From Bacteroidales bacterium UBA1184 (GTDB taxonomy: Bacteria; Bacteroidota; Bacteroidia; Bacteroidales; ML635J-15): a stretch of DNA of 64,000 nt. Below the pieces are notes generated by a model that saw only the letters and a list, made by a program, of their open reading frames with translations, did no database searches and was not told where the DNA came from. The stretch lies in the NCBI GenBank assembly GCA_002310235.1, contig DBYO01000049.1, positions 21,188 through 85,187 of the forward strand, in the 5' to 3' direction. Positions within the stretch are counted from its first letter, which is position 1. Every line of letters starts with the position of its first letter. The translations under genes and the position numbers were made by a program. Below, in pieces: positions 7,563 to 15,662 of the stretch.

Positions 7563-8270
7563 TTATTGTTTGCCTTCTAATGTTGCTTTAGGAAACCTTT
7601 CCGTAAAATCCTGTGCCGAGCGTATCAATTCGGGAATTTTGCCTATTTCGGTGGCAAAATCGGTGTAGTTTATGCAGAAATGCAGTTGCTTGTCGTTTGA
7701 AAGAGTAATGCTTATTTCGCTTCGGTCGGTGAGGTGCTCTATGCTGTACGAAACTTCCAATTTCTTGAGAATGTTTTCGAGCAAGGTTTGTGCTGATAAA
7801 CGGCTTATTTTCTGCTGTTTAGTCAGCTTGTGCGCTTCTGCCTTAGCTTCGGTATAGTCTGTTTCGAGCCAGTTGGCGACGAGCTTGGGCAAGTCGGTTA
7901 TTGTTTGGGCAAGTTGCTCTGTTGAAATGCAAATCTTGTATTCCGCCGATTTCTGCCCGTTCATCACAAAGCGGAAATAGCCGTTTCCCAGGTAGTCGTG
8001 CCTATACACTTCGATGCCGATTGTGCCAAGGTTTATGTTTATGATGCTGTTGCCGGCGGTGAGTTCTGGAATTGCAAAGCCATTGTCCTTCAACCTTCTG
8101 ACGAGCAGTTCGGCTGCAAGGTGGAACTCTTTTCCTGTGTCAGGCGATATGGTTTTCGACATCTTGTACTGCACGAAATGAACTTTTGCTATGGTTTCGT
8201 CGTCGCTACAAAGACGGGCAATTTCAAGGTCTTCGGCAAGTTGGGATATTATGTCGGTATGTGTATGCAT
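7563..8270 (-). CDS. Unrecognised ~240-residue family, member B
   Basis: 235 residues from the ATG at 8270. An upstream in-frame ATG at 8291 overlaps member C by 16 bases. I prefer 8270 because the first helix then aligns with member C without gaps (ten residues, then LAED in both). Features: N-helix QLAEDLEIARLC, FVQYKM shared with member D's FMQYKL, the block LLVRRLKDNGF, and a C-terminal block LLENILKKLEVSYSIEHL followed by strands and IGKIPELIRSAQDF. Soluble, with no signal peptide. It is the last gene of a tight four-gene run from the SGNH hydrolase. Function unknown. Confidence 0.72.
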   Translation of the reverse strand: MHTHTDIISQLAEDLEIARLCSDDETIAKVHFVQYKMSKTISPDTGKEFHLAAELLVRRLKDNGFAIPELTAGNSIININLGTIGIEVYRHDYLGNGYFRFVMNGQKSAEYKICISTEQLAQTITDLPKLVANWLETDYTEAKAEAHKLTKQQKISRLSAQTLLENILKKLEVSYSIEHLTDRSEISITLSNDKQLHFCINYTDFATEIGKIPELIRSAQDFTERFPKATLEGKQ

Positions 8271-8275
8271 TGCGG

Positions 8276-9022
8276 TTACGATTTTATCCATGTTTCCTTT
8301 GTGCTTGTTGGTTCGATGCTGATTTCGTCGGGAATAGCATTCAGCCTTTCAATGGCATTGCGTAATGTTGGCAGAAGGTTTACGCAGGTTTCGACAAGCC
8401 TACGATGGCTTATGTCCATGCTAATCTTGCGGTTCCCGACCTTTACGATAAGGGTCGATTTTGTTTTCTTGTGCTCGAGCATATATTCGATTCCGCTACT
8501 TTTTAGCTTTGATGCTATCAGCGTTTCTAACGAAATCCTTTCTACATCTTGCTTTTTCGACAGGCGCATAGCTTCGTTGGCTATGCTGTCCCATTCGCGG
8601 TTCCAGTTGGCATACGAGCTGCCTATCGCGACAATTATGTCGGCGATGTCGTCGGGATTTTTGTCCGAAATGTCAATTTCGTCAAACTGGTCTTGCAGAA
8701 CCATTTTCGAAATCTGCCCGTAGCGGCTGTCGAAGCGCATTTTTATTGCAATTTTGGTGTCGCGTAGGTCAATTTCGTATTCACGGCGCGGTTTTACGGT
8801 AATTTTTTCATCTGCAATACCTTGACTTTTCAGCCGTCCAATCATCGGTTCTATTGAAAATCCGGCGTGAGCGTATGGCTTGTCGTACATTAGCTGGTTT
8901 ATGCAGTTGCTGATGAACTTGCGCCTGCTAATCCTAATTTCCGCAGTTGTATCGGTGCCGTTTTCGCGGCAAATCCTGATGTCTTCGGCAAGTCGATTTA
9001 TATAGTACTGGCGTTTCAGCAT
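8276..9022 (-). CDS. Unrecognised ~240-residue family, member C
   Basis: 248 residues. N-helix RLAEDIRICRENGTD, strand-rich middle (KITVKPRREYEIDLRDTKIA), W motif YANWNREWDSI matching A's YPQWEQEWNEI and D's YPEWEKQWPDT, and C-terminal block LIASKLKSSGIEYMLEHK with LPTLRNAIERLNAIP. It ends TSTKETWIKS, similar to the end of member A (TRDDWETI). It overlaps member D by 7 bases, so the genes are cotranscribed. It is soluble and has no catalytic signature that I can name. Confidence 0.75.
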   Translation of the reverse strand: MLKRQYYINRLAEDIRICRENGTDTTAEIRISRRKFISNCINQLMYDKPYAHAGFSIEPMIGRLKSQGIADEKITVKPRREYEIDLRDTKIAIKMRFDSRYGQISKMVLQDQFDEIDISDKNPDDIADIIVAIGSSYANWNREWDSIANEAMRLSKKQDVERISLETLIASKLKSSGIEYMLEHKKTKSTLIVKVGNRKISMDISHRRLVETCVNLLPTLRNAIERLNAIPDEISIEPTSTKETWIKS

Positions 9023-9708
9023 TTCTGGTTCCTTTCTTTCATAAAGATTGCTATTTCGCCCATAATCTTTGCATAATCGGTGGCAAATGTGCTATGGTCA
9101 ATGATGAAAGATTGTCCGCAAGCCTTAAGCATTGATTTGCCTATGTGGTGCTCGATGCTGTATTTTCCACAACTAGCAAGGAACGAACTCGCTATGGCAT
9201 CGATTGTGCGGCTGTCGATGGCAAATTGCTTGGCAACTTTGGTCGCAAGACGGTAGGTGTCGGGCCATTGCTTTTCCCATTCGGGGTAAAGTCCGTCGGC
9301 TTTATGCAGTATCTGCGCTGTGGGTTCGGTAGGAAAACTTGTGATGTTCACGCTTCCTTCCTTGTTGCCGTCGGTTGAAATGTGGTATGCGTTCTGCGAG
9401 AAAAATGTTATGAATTCGGTGCAAAACAAGCAAAAGGTATGGTTTACAAAGTGGATTCTGTAGCAGTTCTGTTTGCTGTCGTAAGGAAAGTCGGTGGGTG
9501 TAAGTCCGAGCCGCCTAAGTTCGGTAAGAAAATTGTCTTCCGAGAAACTTTCAACGCCTCGCGGTGTCGTGTCAAACAGTGTCGCCAGTTTGTACTGCAT
9601 AAAGTTGTGCCTTGCCTGCGCCTCGTCGATGGCATTGTCGGCTATCGCTTCGGCAAGGACATAAAAGTATGTCTTCCAAGAGTCTGTATTTGAAACAATT
9701 CCTGGCAT
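9016..9708 (-). CDS. Unrecognised ~240-residue family, member D
   Basis: 230 residues, the most divergent copy. Shared parts: N-helix VLAEAIADN, FMQYKLATLFDTT (compare B), FLTELRRLGLTPTDF, the W motif LYPEWEKQWPDT, and TIDAIASSFLASCGKYSIEH. It has five cysteines, more than the other copies. The ATG at 9708 directly abuts the stop codon (9709-9711) of the SGNH hydrolase. Since that protein carries a signal peptide and this one does not, the operon mixes exported and cytoplasmic products. Function unknown. Confidence 0.72.
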   Translation of the reverse strand: MPGIVSNTDSWKTYFYVLAEAIADNAIDEAQARHNFMQYKLATLFDTTPRGVESFSEDNFLTELRRLGLTPTDFPYDSKQNCYRIHFVNHTFCLFCTEFITFFSQNAYHISTDGNKEGSVNITSFPTEPTAQILHKADGLYPEWEKQWPDTYRLATKVAKQFAIDSRTIDAIASSFLASCGKYSIEHHIGKSMLKACGQSFIIDHSTFATDYAKIMGEIAIFMKERNQKC

Positions 9709-10416
9709 TTATTCTTTTGTTTTTAATACTTTTCCGACTTGCTCGGCAATCTGTCTCATTCCGGTTACTGTCGGATGACTGGTTTTCTTGGCAATGTTCT
9801 GCAGTTCGATGACGGAAATTCCATAGTGCTTGCAAACTTCACGGATTGTTCCTGTGATTTCGGATTTAAGGCAGTCGTTTACAATGAAGTATATGCTTGC
9901 TTTGGGATGATTTTTGGTCAGGAAGTTTGCAAGGTAGGTCATTGCTGGGCGGAAAGAATATAGGTCTTCGTCGGTCCAGCCGTCGTATTTCAGTGTGCCG
10001 AGTGGTGCGTCAGCCCAGTCGTCGTTTGTTGCTCCGAAAACGAGAATTATGTCGGGATTACCGATGTTTGGTGCACGAGTGATAAAAGAGCGGTCCTTGT
10101 AGTCGCGACCGTAATATCCGCTGTAGCTGATTGTTGAACCACTGTACGAGTTGTTGATGTCGAGTTGCAGTCCGTATTCGTCGCAGAGAATCCACCACCA
10201 TGTTTGTTCTACTTTTTCCACATCGGTGCGGTCGCGCTTGTTTTTAAAGTACCATTGCTCGTTTTCCATCGGCGTCGTGTAGCCTTCGAAGGTGCTGTAC
10301 GAGTCACCGAGGATTGAGACTGTGGGGAGTTGGGAAAAGGACTCTCCCAGAAATCCCATCAAAAATATAACTATGAATACTATATTTTTGATTAAATTTA
10401 ATTTCGAATATTTCAT
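9709..10416 (-). CDS. Exported SGNH/GDSL-family hydrolase
   Basis: 235 residues with a signal peptide or N-terminal anchor (hydrophobic 11-24, then ESFSQ). SGNH block I is ILGDSYSTF (Ser39), block III GATND (128-132), and block V HPTVTGM (His214). The aspartate normally 3-5 residues before that histidine is absent (NIAKKTSHP), so the triad looks like a Ser-His dyad. Family knowledge: such enzymes are periplasmic or secreted esterases acting on acylated glycans or lipids. It heads the run of genes D-C-B with no spacing. The start ATG at 10416 gives a proper KxxK n-region. Confidence 0.82.
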   Translation of the reverse strand: MKYSKLNLIKNIVFIVIFLMGFLGESFSQLPTVSILGDSYSTFEGYTTPMENEQWYFKNKRDRTDVEKVEQTWWWILCDEYGLQLDINNSYSGSTISYSGYYGRDYKDRSFITRAPNIGNPDIILVFGATNDDWADAPLGTLKYDGWTDEDLYSFRPAMTYLANFLTKNHPKASIYFIVNDCLKSEITGTIREVCKHYGISVIELQNIAKKTSHPTVTGMRQIAEQVGKVLKTKE

Positions 10417-10448
10417 TTCACTATTTCTTTTTCGAATCTTTATTAGTC

Positions 10449-10481
10449 CGTGATTACCTTATTACGTATAAGGTAATTACG
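10449..10481. repeat. 15-bp intergenic palindrome
   Basis: CCGTGATTACCTTAT (10449-10463) pairs with ATAAGGTAATTACGG (10467-10481), with one G-T wobble and a core perfect over ATTACCTTAT/ATAAGGTAAT (10453-10477). It lies between the four-helix-bundle gene and the SGNH hydrolase, 33 bases upstream of the latter. There is no T-run, so an operator or mRNA hairpin is as likely as a terminator. Confidence 0.5.
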
Positions 10482-10493
10482 GTGCTAGACCTA

Positions 10494-11231
10494 TTATAAA
10501 CTCCTCGTTCCATTACATTCTGGATAATCGCTGCAATTCCAAAACTCTTTTCCTGAATTGACACCTTTCTTTGCTACTCGTTTTATCATTGGTTTACCAC
10601 ATTTGGGGCAGGTCGGTGCTCCTGTTTGAACACTTTGTTCAGTCCGATATGCAAGTCGTTCTGCAGTTAGTCCTTCGGTAAAGCCACCTTCTTGCTTGAA
10701 TTTGTTAATCTGGTTTTCTATTTGCTTGCCAAGCATCATTATCAGACGATTGCACAAAACAATCAAGCAATTTGCTTCGATAATAGAATCTTTTGAGCAT
10801 AGCCATTTGTCAAATTTGTGTTTTTGTGCCAGTATGTGAATGCCACTCTGATGTTGCACATCGTCTTTGTATGTTGGACGTTCTAAAGAAATGTACGATA
10901 CTGCATGATGTTCATCGGATTTTACAGACCATGGTATTTGTTCTTGTAGCAATAGCCAATTTATATAATCGTTAGCCAATTCAGAAAGACTTGCGCGAAC
11001 CACATCGGTAAGTCGCATTTCTGTTTCCTTGGAAGTGGAGTGTCGAGAATTTCCTTCGGCAATATTTGCTGACACCGAGCGTGCGGCCTGTGTCATCTGG
11101 TCGTATTGGCGACCGCAAGGATCGTTGATTTTATTAAGGTTGCGTAGGCAGAAATCTTGCGTAGCAAGTTGTATGATATTTGCCAGCACCCACGAGTCCA
11201 ACCAGTAATATCCGAAATTATTTAATTGCAT
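10494..11231 (-). CDS. Four-helix-bundle protein with C4 topoisomerase-type zinc finger
   Basis: 245 residues. The N-terminal 2/3 is a four-helix-bundle protein of the 23S rRNA intervening-sequence type (RQYDQMTQAARSVSANIAEG, ETEMRLTDVVRASLSELANDY), with an extended suffix region. The last ~40 residues form a topoisomerase-type zinc ribbon: CPKCGKPM, then FWNCSDYPECNG. I recall a named family, four helix bundle suffix domain proteins, with this design. Its role is unknown; the zinc ribbon suggests single-strand nucleic acid binding. It follows the CYTH gene after 22 bases. Confidence 0.85.
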   Translation of the reverse strand: MQLNNFGYYWLDSWVLANIIQLATQDFCLRNLNKINDPCGRQYDQMTQAARSVSANIAEGNSRHSTSKETEMRLTDVVRASLSELANDYINWLLLQEQIPWSVKSDEHHAVSYISLERPTYKDDVQHQSGIHILAQKHKFDKWLCSKDSIIEANCLIVLCNRLIMMLGKQIENQINKFKQEGGFTEGLTAERLAYRTEQSVQTGAPTCPKCGKPMIKRVAKKGVNSGKEFWNCSDYPECNGTRSL

Positions 11232-11253
11232 ATTCTATAACTTTTTATCAAGA

Positions 11254-11730
11254 TTATTTCACCCACTCCTTATACGGCTTTTTGCAAAGCTGCGAGTTGT
11301 TGTATTTTTTGTCGCCTGTGACTTCCTTGTCAATCCATTCTGGAAGAGAGAACTTCGTATCTTCGGTCGGGACTTCGATTTCGGCAACGACAAGTCCTGC
11401 ATTTTCGCCCAGGAACTCATCGACTTCCCATTTCAAACCTTGTTCGGTGGCAGGAACAACATAGCGGTACTTTTCGATTTGTGGTTTGTCGCACATGGTG
11501 TCGAGCATCTGGCGGGCTTCGGAGACTGGAATTTCGTACTCAAATTCGTTGCGACTCATACCTACGGTTTTGTCCTTGAGTGTTACGAATCCCTTTTCAC
11601 CTGCAATGCGCACTCTTACCGTCATTCCGTTTTGTGTGGGAATGTAGCCCTGCCTGTATAGTGTAGGAGTGGCTAGCGTCTTGTATTTGTCGCTTTTGAC
11701 GGTAAATTTATGTTCTATTTCCTTCGCCAT
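11254..11730 (-). CDS. CYTH-domain protein (triphosphate tunnel metalloenzyme)
   Basis: 158 residues, the usual size of short CYTH proteins. The diagnostic ExExK signature appears as EIEHKF at residues 4-9, followed by tunnel-lining basic and acidic strands: TVRVRI, GFVTLKDKT, EFEYEIP, KYRYVVP, KWEVDEF, VVAEIEVP. Family knowledge: such enzymes hydrolyse tripolyphosphate or other triphosphates in the cytoplasm; the exact substrate cannot be told from sequence. A terminator-like hairpin separates it from ffh upstream. Confidence 0.9.
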   Translation of the reverse strand: MAKEIEHKFTVKSDKYKTLATPTLYRQGYIPTQNGMTVRVRIAGEKGFVTLKDKTVGMSRNEFEYEIPVSEARQMLDTMCDKPQIEKYRYVVPATEQGLKWEVDEFLGENAGLVVAEIEVPTEDTKFSLPEWIDKEVTGDKKYNNSQLCKKPYKEWVK

Positions 11731-11741
11731 ATCATAAAAAT

Positions 11742-11765
11742 ACCCGCCATTTAGACGGGTACATA
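11742..11765 (-). terminator. Terminator after ffh
   Basis: On the minus strand ACCCGTC-TAAAT-GGCGGGT (11742-11760), 7-bp stem with one wobble, followed by ATTTTTAT, which would put the U-tract at about 11734-11741. It stands between the ffh stop and the CYTH start. Confidence 0.65.
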
Positions 11766-11781
11766 TTGTTATTTAATCCTA

Positions 11782-13095
11782 TTATCTTCTTCCGAAACGT
11801 TTTCCCTTGTTGGTGTACATTGTGTGCATAACCTTCTTTGTATCTTCGAATTGCTTCAGTATTCTGTTAACTTCGGCAACGCTTGTTCCGCTACCATCGG
11901 CTATTCTCTTGCGGCGGCTTCCGTTTATGATTTCAGGATTCTCTCGCTCTGCAGGTGTCATTGAGTGGATTATAGCCTCTATGCTCTTGAATGCGTTGTC
12001 ATCGATGTCGATGTCCTTGATTGCCTTGCCAAGTCCAGGAATCATGCTTGCAAGTTCTTTGATGTTACCCATCTTCTTGATTTGTTGAATCTGAGCAAGG
12101 AAATCGTTGAAGTTGAAGGTGTTCTTTGCAATTTTCTTCTGCAATTTGCGTGATTCCTCCTCGTCGAACTGCTCTTGTGCGCGTTCAACGAGTGAGCGGA
12201 TATCACCCATGCCGAGTATTCTGTCGGCCATACGCTGCGGGTGGAAAACATCAATAGCATCCATCTTTTCGCCTGTACCAACGAACTTAATCGGCTTGTT
12301 TACCACGCTACGTATGGAAATTGCCGCACCACCACGTGTGTCACCATCAAGTTTGGTTAAAATTACACCATCGAAGTCGAGACGGTCGTTGAATTCCTTT
12401 GCAGTATTTACGGCGTCCTGACCTGTCATTGAGTCAACGACGAACAATATTTCCTGCGGGTTGATTGCCTTCTTGATGTTTTCGATTTCGTTCATCATTT
12501 CTTCGTCAACAGCCAAACGACCAGCGGTATCGACGATTACAACATCGTATCCGTAAGTCTTGGCGTGCTTGATACCATTCTGGGCAATCTGCACGGGATT
12601 CTTGTTGCCGTCTTCGCTGTAAACGGGAACATTTATCTGTTCGCCAAGCACCTTTATCTGCTCGATAGCAGCAGGACGATAAACGTCGCAGGCAACGAGC
12701 AATGGCTTCTTGCTGCGCTTGGTCTTAAGCATATTGGCTAACTTACCGCTGAAGGTTGTCTTACCAGAACCTTGCAGACCAGACATAAGTATTATTGCGG
12801 GATTGCCCTTCGTGTTTATATCAACGGCGGTTTCTCCCATGAGCTTGGCAAGTTCGTCGTGTGCAATCTTAACCATGAGCTGGCTAGGCTTGATAGACTT
12901 GATGACATTCTGTCCCATTGCAACTTCCTTTACAGTCTCTGTGAACTGCTTGGCTGTCTTGTAGTTGACGTCGGCATCAAGCAATGCCTTGCGGACATCC
13001 TTCAATGTTTCAGCAACATTTATTTCGGTAATTTTACCTTCGCCCTTAAGTATTTTGAACGATCTCTCTAATCTTTCCGATAAACTTTCAAACAT
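11782..13095 (-). CDS. ffh: Signal recognition particle protein, GTPase
   Basis: 437 residues, full length. Ffh binds 4.5S RNA and nascent signal sequences and delivers ribosomes to FtsY at the membrane. Order: N helical bundle (1-90), P-loop GLQGSGKTT at 106-114, G3 DTAGRL, G4 TKLDGD, then the M domain from about 295. The usual methionine-rich M-domain groove is present but short (IHSMTPAERENPEIINGSRR, VMHTMYTNKGKR). The upstream neighbour on the same strand is tRNA-Thr; no clear -7 box is seen for ffh, so part of its transcription may come from the tRNA promoter. Confidence 0.97.
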   Translation of the reverse strand: MFESLSERLERSFKILKGEGKITEINVAETLKDVRKALLDADVNYKTAKQFTETVKEVAMGQNVIKSIKPSQLMVKIAHDELAKLMGETAVDINTKGNPAIILMSGLQGSGKTTFSGKLANMLKTKRSKKPLLVACDVYRPAAIEQIKVLGEQINVPVYSEDGNKNPVQIAQNGIKHAKTYGYDVVIVDTAGRLAVDEEMMNEIENIKKAINPQEILFVVDSMTGQDAVNTAKEFNDRLDFDGVILTKLDGDTRGGAAISIRSVVNKPIKFVGTGEKMDAIDVFHPQRMADRILGMGDIRSLVERAQEQFDEEESRKLQKKIAKNTFNFNDFLAQIQQIKKMGNIKELASMIPGLGKAIKDIDIDDNAFKSIEAIIHSMTPAERENPEIINGSRRKRIADGSGTSVAEVNRILKQFEDTKKVMHTMYTNKGKRFGRR

Positions 13096-13132
13096 ACTGT
13101 TATTTCGTTAATTCAGATAATCAAAAAAAAAG

Positions 13133-13205
<73 letters not shown>

Positions 13206-13224
13206 ACTTAATAATTAAGTGGTA

Positions 13225-13232
13225 CAAAAGTA
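13225..13232 (-). promoter_or_regulatory. Bacteroidota -7 box for tRNA-Thr
   Basis: TACTTTTG on the minus strand, 19 bases upstream of the tRNA 5' end. Confidence 0.55.
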
Positions 13233-13291
13233 TATCTTTTTTTCGGAACGCAAAAAAAAAATTTGACTTTGCCGTAAAATCAGCAACACGA

Positions 13292-13906
13292 TTAATTAAC
13301 CGCAGGTGTTGGCACGTTTGCAATAATTACATATATGTTATTTACAAACATATTTATGGCGATTGCTAAGAGTATCACACCGAAGAATTTGCGGATGATG
13401 AAAATAAGGTTCGCACCTAGCCAGTCTTTTACTTTATCGAGTAGTCGGATAACAAAGTAGTCGAGTATAAGGTTGAGTAACAGACCAATAAGTATGTTGA
13501 GTACTGCATATTCGGCACGTAGCGACAACAAGGCAGTAAGTGCACCCGGACCTGCAATAAGGGGGAAAGCCACAGGTACTATACTTGCTCCACTTCCAAT
13601 ATTTTCGTTTTTGATGATTTCACGACCGAGTATCATCTCCACTGCCAGTACAAATAGTACCAGCGAACCAGCTACTGCAAACGATGCAGTGTCGATGCCA
13701 AAAAGTTTGAACAAAGCGTCGCCGGCAAAAAAGAATAGCAAAAACAACCCCAGAGCCATAAGGCACGCAGGTAAAGCTTTTATTGGCTGGTTCTTTTCTT
13801 TTAAGCTCAGAAAAATAGGAATAGAGCCTAAAATGTCGATGATTGCGAACATCACAATGAACGAACTGAGTACCTCGATGATGTTAAATTGTCCGAAAAA
13901 TTCCAT
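13292..13906 (-). CDS. marC: MarC-family integral membrane protein
   Basis: 204 residues with about six membrane helices. Family marks: FAIIDILGSIPIFLSL near the start, the re-entrant GREIIKNENIG, and VPVAFPLIAGPGALTALLSL, which is strongly conserved in MarC/UPF0056 proteins. The transport role of the family is not established, despite the old antibiotic-resistance name. It is the third gene of the operon that begins with the riboswitch and CoA-transferase (21 bases after the PQ-loop gene). Confidence 0.9.
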   Translation of the reverse strand: MEFFGQFNIIEVLSSFIVMFAIIDILGSIPIFLSLKEKNQPIKALPACLMALGLFLLFFFAGDALFKLFGIDTASFAVAGSLVLFVLAVEMILGREIIKNENIGSGASIVPVAFPLIAGPGALTALLSLRAEYAVLNILIGLLLNLILDYFVIRLLDKVKDWLGANLIFIIRKFFGVILLAIAINMFVNNIYVIIANVPTPAVN

Positions 13907-13927
13907 ATTTGCTATATTTTTATTGTT

Positions 13928-14209
13928 TTACCGCTTCAATTCACGGCGATTCTTGCCGATATACATAAAATATAATGCCAAATCGAATGACACCAAAACT
14001 GCGTTAAAGACATAGAGCCATATTACGACATCGTTGCTGTACAACGACTTATGAATAATTCCAAAAATGTATCCTAATATAATAAGGGACATAAAAAGCG
14101 GACTTTTTCCAATTACTACTTTAGTGCGTAATGATTTTGCGATTGAAACTGGCCAGCTCACCGCAAAGCAGAGCAGAAAAAGTACTTCCCAAATGCTAAA
14201 ATTTGCCAT
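13928..14209 (-). CDS. Small PQ-loop/SemiSWEET-like membrane protein
   Basis: 93 residues with three predicted membrane helices (about 8-25, 36-53, 60-82). The pattern WPVSIAKSLRTK followed by GKSPLFMSLIILGYIFGI resembles the PQ-loop topology of SemiSWEET-type transporters, with the proline in the first helix (SWPVSI). These are half-transporters working as dimers in the inner membrane. It lies 16 bases downstream of the CoA-transferase and 21 bases upstream of marC, so it is probably in the same riboswitch-controlled unit. The substrate is unknown. Confidence 0.7.
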   Translation of the reverse strand: MANFSIWEVLFLLCFAVSWPVSIAKSLRTKVVIGKSPLFMSLIILGYIFGIIHKSLYSNDVVIWLYVFNAVLVSFDLALYFMYIGKNRRELKR

Positions 14210-14225
14210 AACTTTATTCTTTTAC

Positions 14226-15548
14226 TTAAATTACATTGTTTCTACATATATAATGATAATGAGGACCGAAACGCTTGAATGCTGCTTCTTCGAGTTCCTC
14301 TTGATATTTAGGATTGGCGATTGAAATTATTAGTTTCGCCCTTTCCTGCAGCGACTTTCCATATAGGTTTACAGCTCCGTATTCGGTTATGAACCAATGA
14401 ATATGGTTTCTTGTCGTTACTGCTCCCGATCCAAGGTCAAGAGCAGGTACAATTTTGTTGATTCCCCGTTTTGTTGTCGATGGCATGGCGATGATTGCTT
14501 TGCCGCCTTTGGCACGTGTAGAACCGTAAACGAAATCGATTTGTCCGCCTACGCCTGAATAAATCTTGTCGCCAAGCGAGTCTGCGCATACCTGACCCGA
14601 CAAGTCAACCTGAATGGCCGAGTTTATCGAAGTCATTTTGGGTTGCTGCGCTATTATGAACGGGTCGTTGGTGTATTCCACATCTTTCATCAGAACCATT
14701 GGGTTGCTGTCGATGAAATTGTATATTTTCTGTGAGCCCATTACGAATGTAGAAACAATCTTGCCCTTGTCAAGACGCTTTTTTGCTCCTGTAATTATGC
14801 CTTTTTTTATCAAAGGCAGTATTCCATCAGAAAACATTTCTGTATGAATACCAATGTCCTTGTGGTTGCCAAGGCACGAAAGTATTGCGTTCGGAATGGA
14901 ACCTATACCCATTTGCAGGCAGGCGCCGTCTTCGATAAGTTCGGCACAATAGCGGCCGATGGTACGTTCAATTTCCGTTGGTTTCGCAAAATCGACGGTT
15001 AGCAACGGGCTATCGTCCTCTACTATATAGTCGATATTGCTTATGTGTATCAGCGAATCGCCAAGCGAGCGGGGAACATTCTTGTTTACAACTGCTATGG
15101 TAAATTCGGCGCATTCCATGGCAGCAAGAGTCGCATCGACAGAAGTGCCAAGCGATACGTATCCGAACTTGTCTGGTGGACAAACCTGAATCATTGCCAC
15201 GTTGCACTTTATGTAGCGTTCGCGATAAAGTTTAGATGTTTCGCCGAGGAATACTGGAATGTAGTCGGCAAGTCCTTTTTGCACGCTTTCCCTTACGTTT
15301 GCTCCCACAAAAAATGCATTGTGCTGGAAAATCCCTTCAAATTCTGGATTTACATATGGTGCTGCACCTTCGGTATGTAGATGGTGGATATATACGTTTT
15401 TCAGTTCTCCGTTGCGACCTCTGTCGCACATTGCCTTTATCAAGCATTGTGGAACATTTGATACTGAACTAATGTGAACGTGGTCCCCCGATTTTATTAC
15501 CTTTACGGCTTCTTCCGCTGTCACTGCACTATAACTTTTCTTCTTCAT
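14226..15548 (-). CDS. Acetyl-CoA hydrolase/transferase family CoA-transferase
   Basis: 440 residues, the normal length for 4-hydroxybutyrate/butyrate:acetate-type CoA-transferases (class I, Cat1/Cat2/AbfT group). Seen: SSVSNVPQCLIKAM near the N-terminus, MGIGSIPNAILSCL, the catalytic glutamate E237 in GIHTEMFSDG, GVGGQIDFVYGS and RNHIHWFITEYGAVNL. It moves CoA between short-chain acids; whether the pair is succinate/propionate, 4-hydroxybutyrate/acetate or butyrate/acetate cannot be read from sequence. It is first in an operon with a PQ-loop protein and marC. Its leader contains a cobalamin riboswitch ending 115 bases upstream of the ATG, so B12 is expected to lower expression. Confidence 0.9.
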   Translation of the reverse strand: MKKKSYSAVTAEEAVKVIKSGDHVHISSVSNVPQCLIKAMCDRGRNGELKNVYIHHLHTEGAAPYVNPEFEGIFQHNAFFVGANVRESVQKGLADYIPVFLGETSKLYRERYIKCNVAMIQVCPPDKFGYVSLGTSVDATLAAMECAEFTIAVVNKNVPRSLGDSLIHISNIDYIVEDDSPLLTVDFAKPTEIERTIGRYCAELIEDGACLQMGIGSIPNAILSCLGNHKDIGIHTEMFSDGILPLIKKGIITGAKKRLDKGKIVSTFVMGSQKIYNFIDSNPMVLMKDVEYTNDPFIIAQQPKMTSINSAIQVDLSGQVCADSLGDKIYSGVGGQIDFVYGSTRAKGGKAIIAMPSTTKRGINKIVPALDLGSGAVTTRNHIHWFITEYGAVNLYGKSLQERAKLIISIANPKYQEELEEAAFKRFGPHYHYICRNNVI

Positions 15549-15662
15549 TAGAACATAAATTTAATCATACATAATATTTGCAGCGGCCGGAATACAGCAC
15601 ATTAATGGTTTCTATACTTTTATCACCACGCCCTTAATCCCGAAGGCTGCGATTATGGAAAA

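Noticed and set aside
9444..9835. Overlapping short minus-strand frames around member D and the SGNH gene
   Set aside because: Out-of-frame shadows of two well-supported genes.
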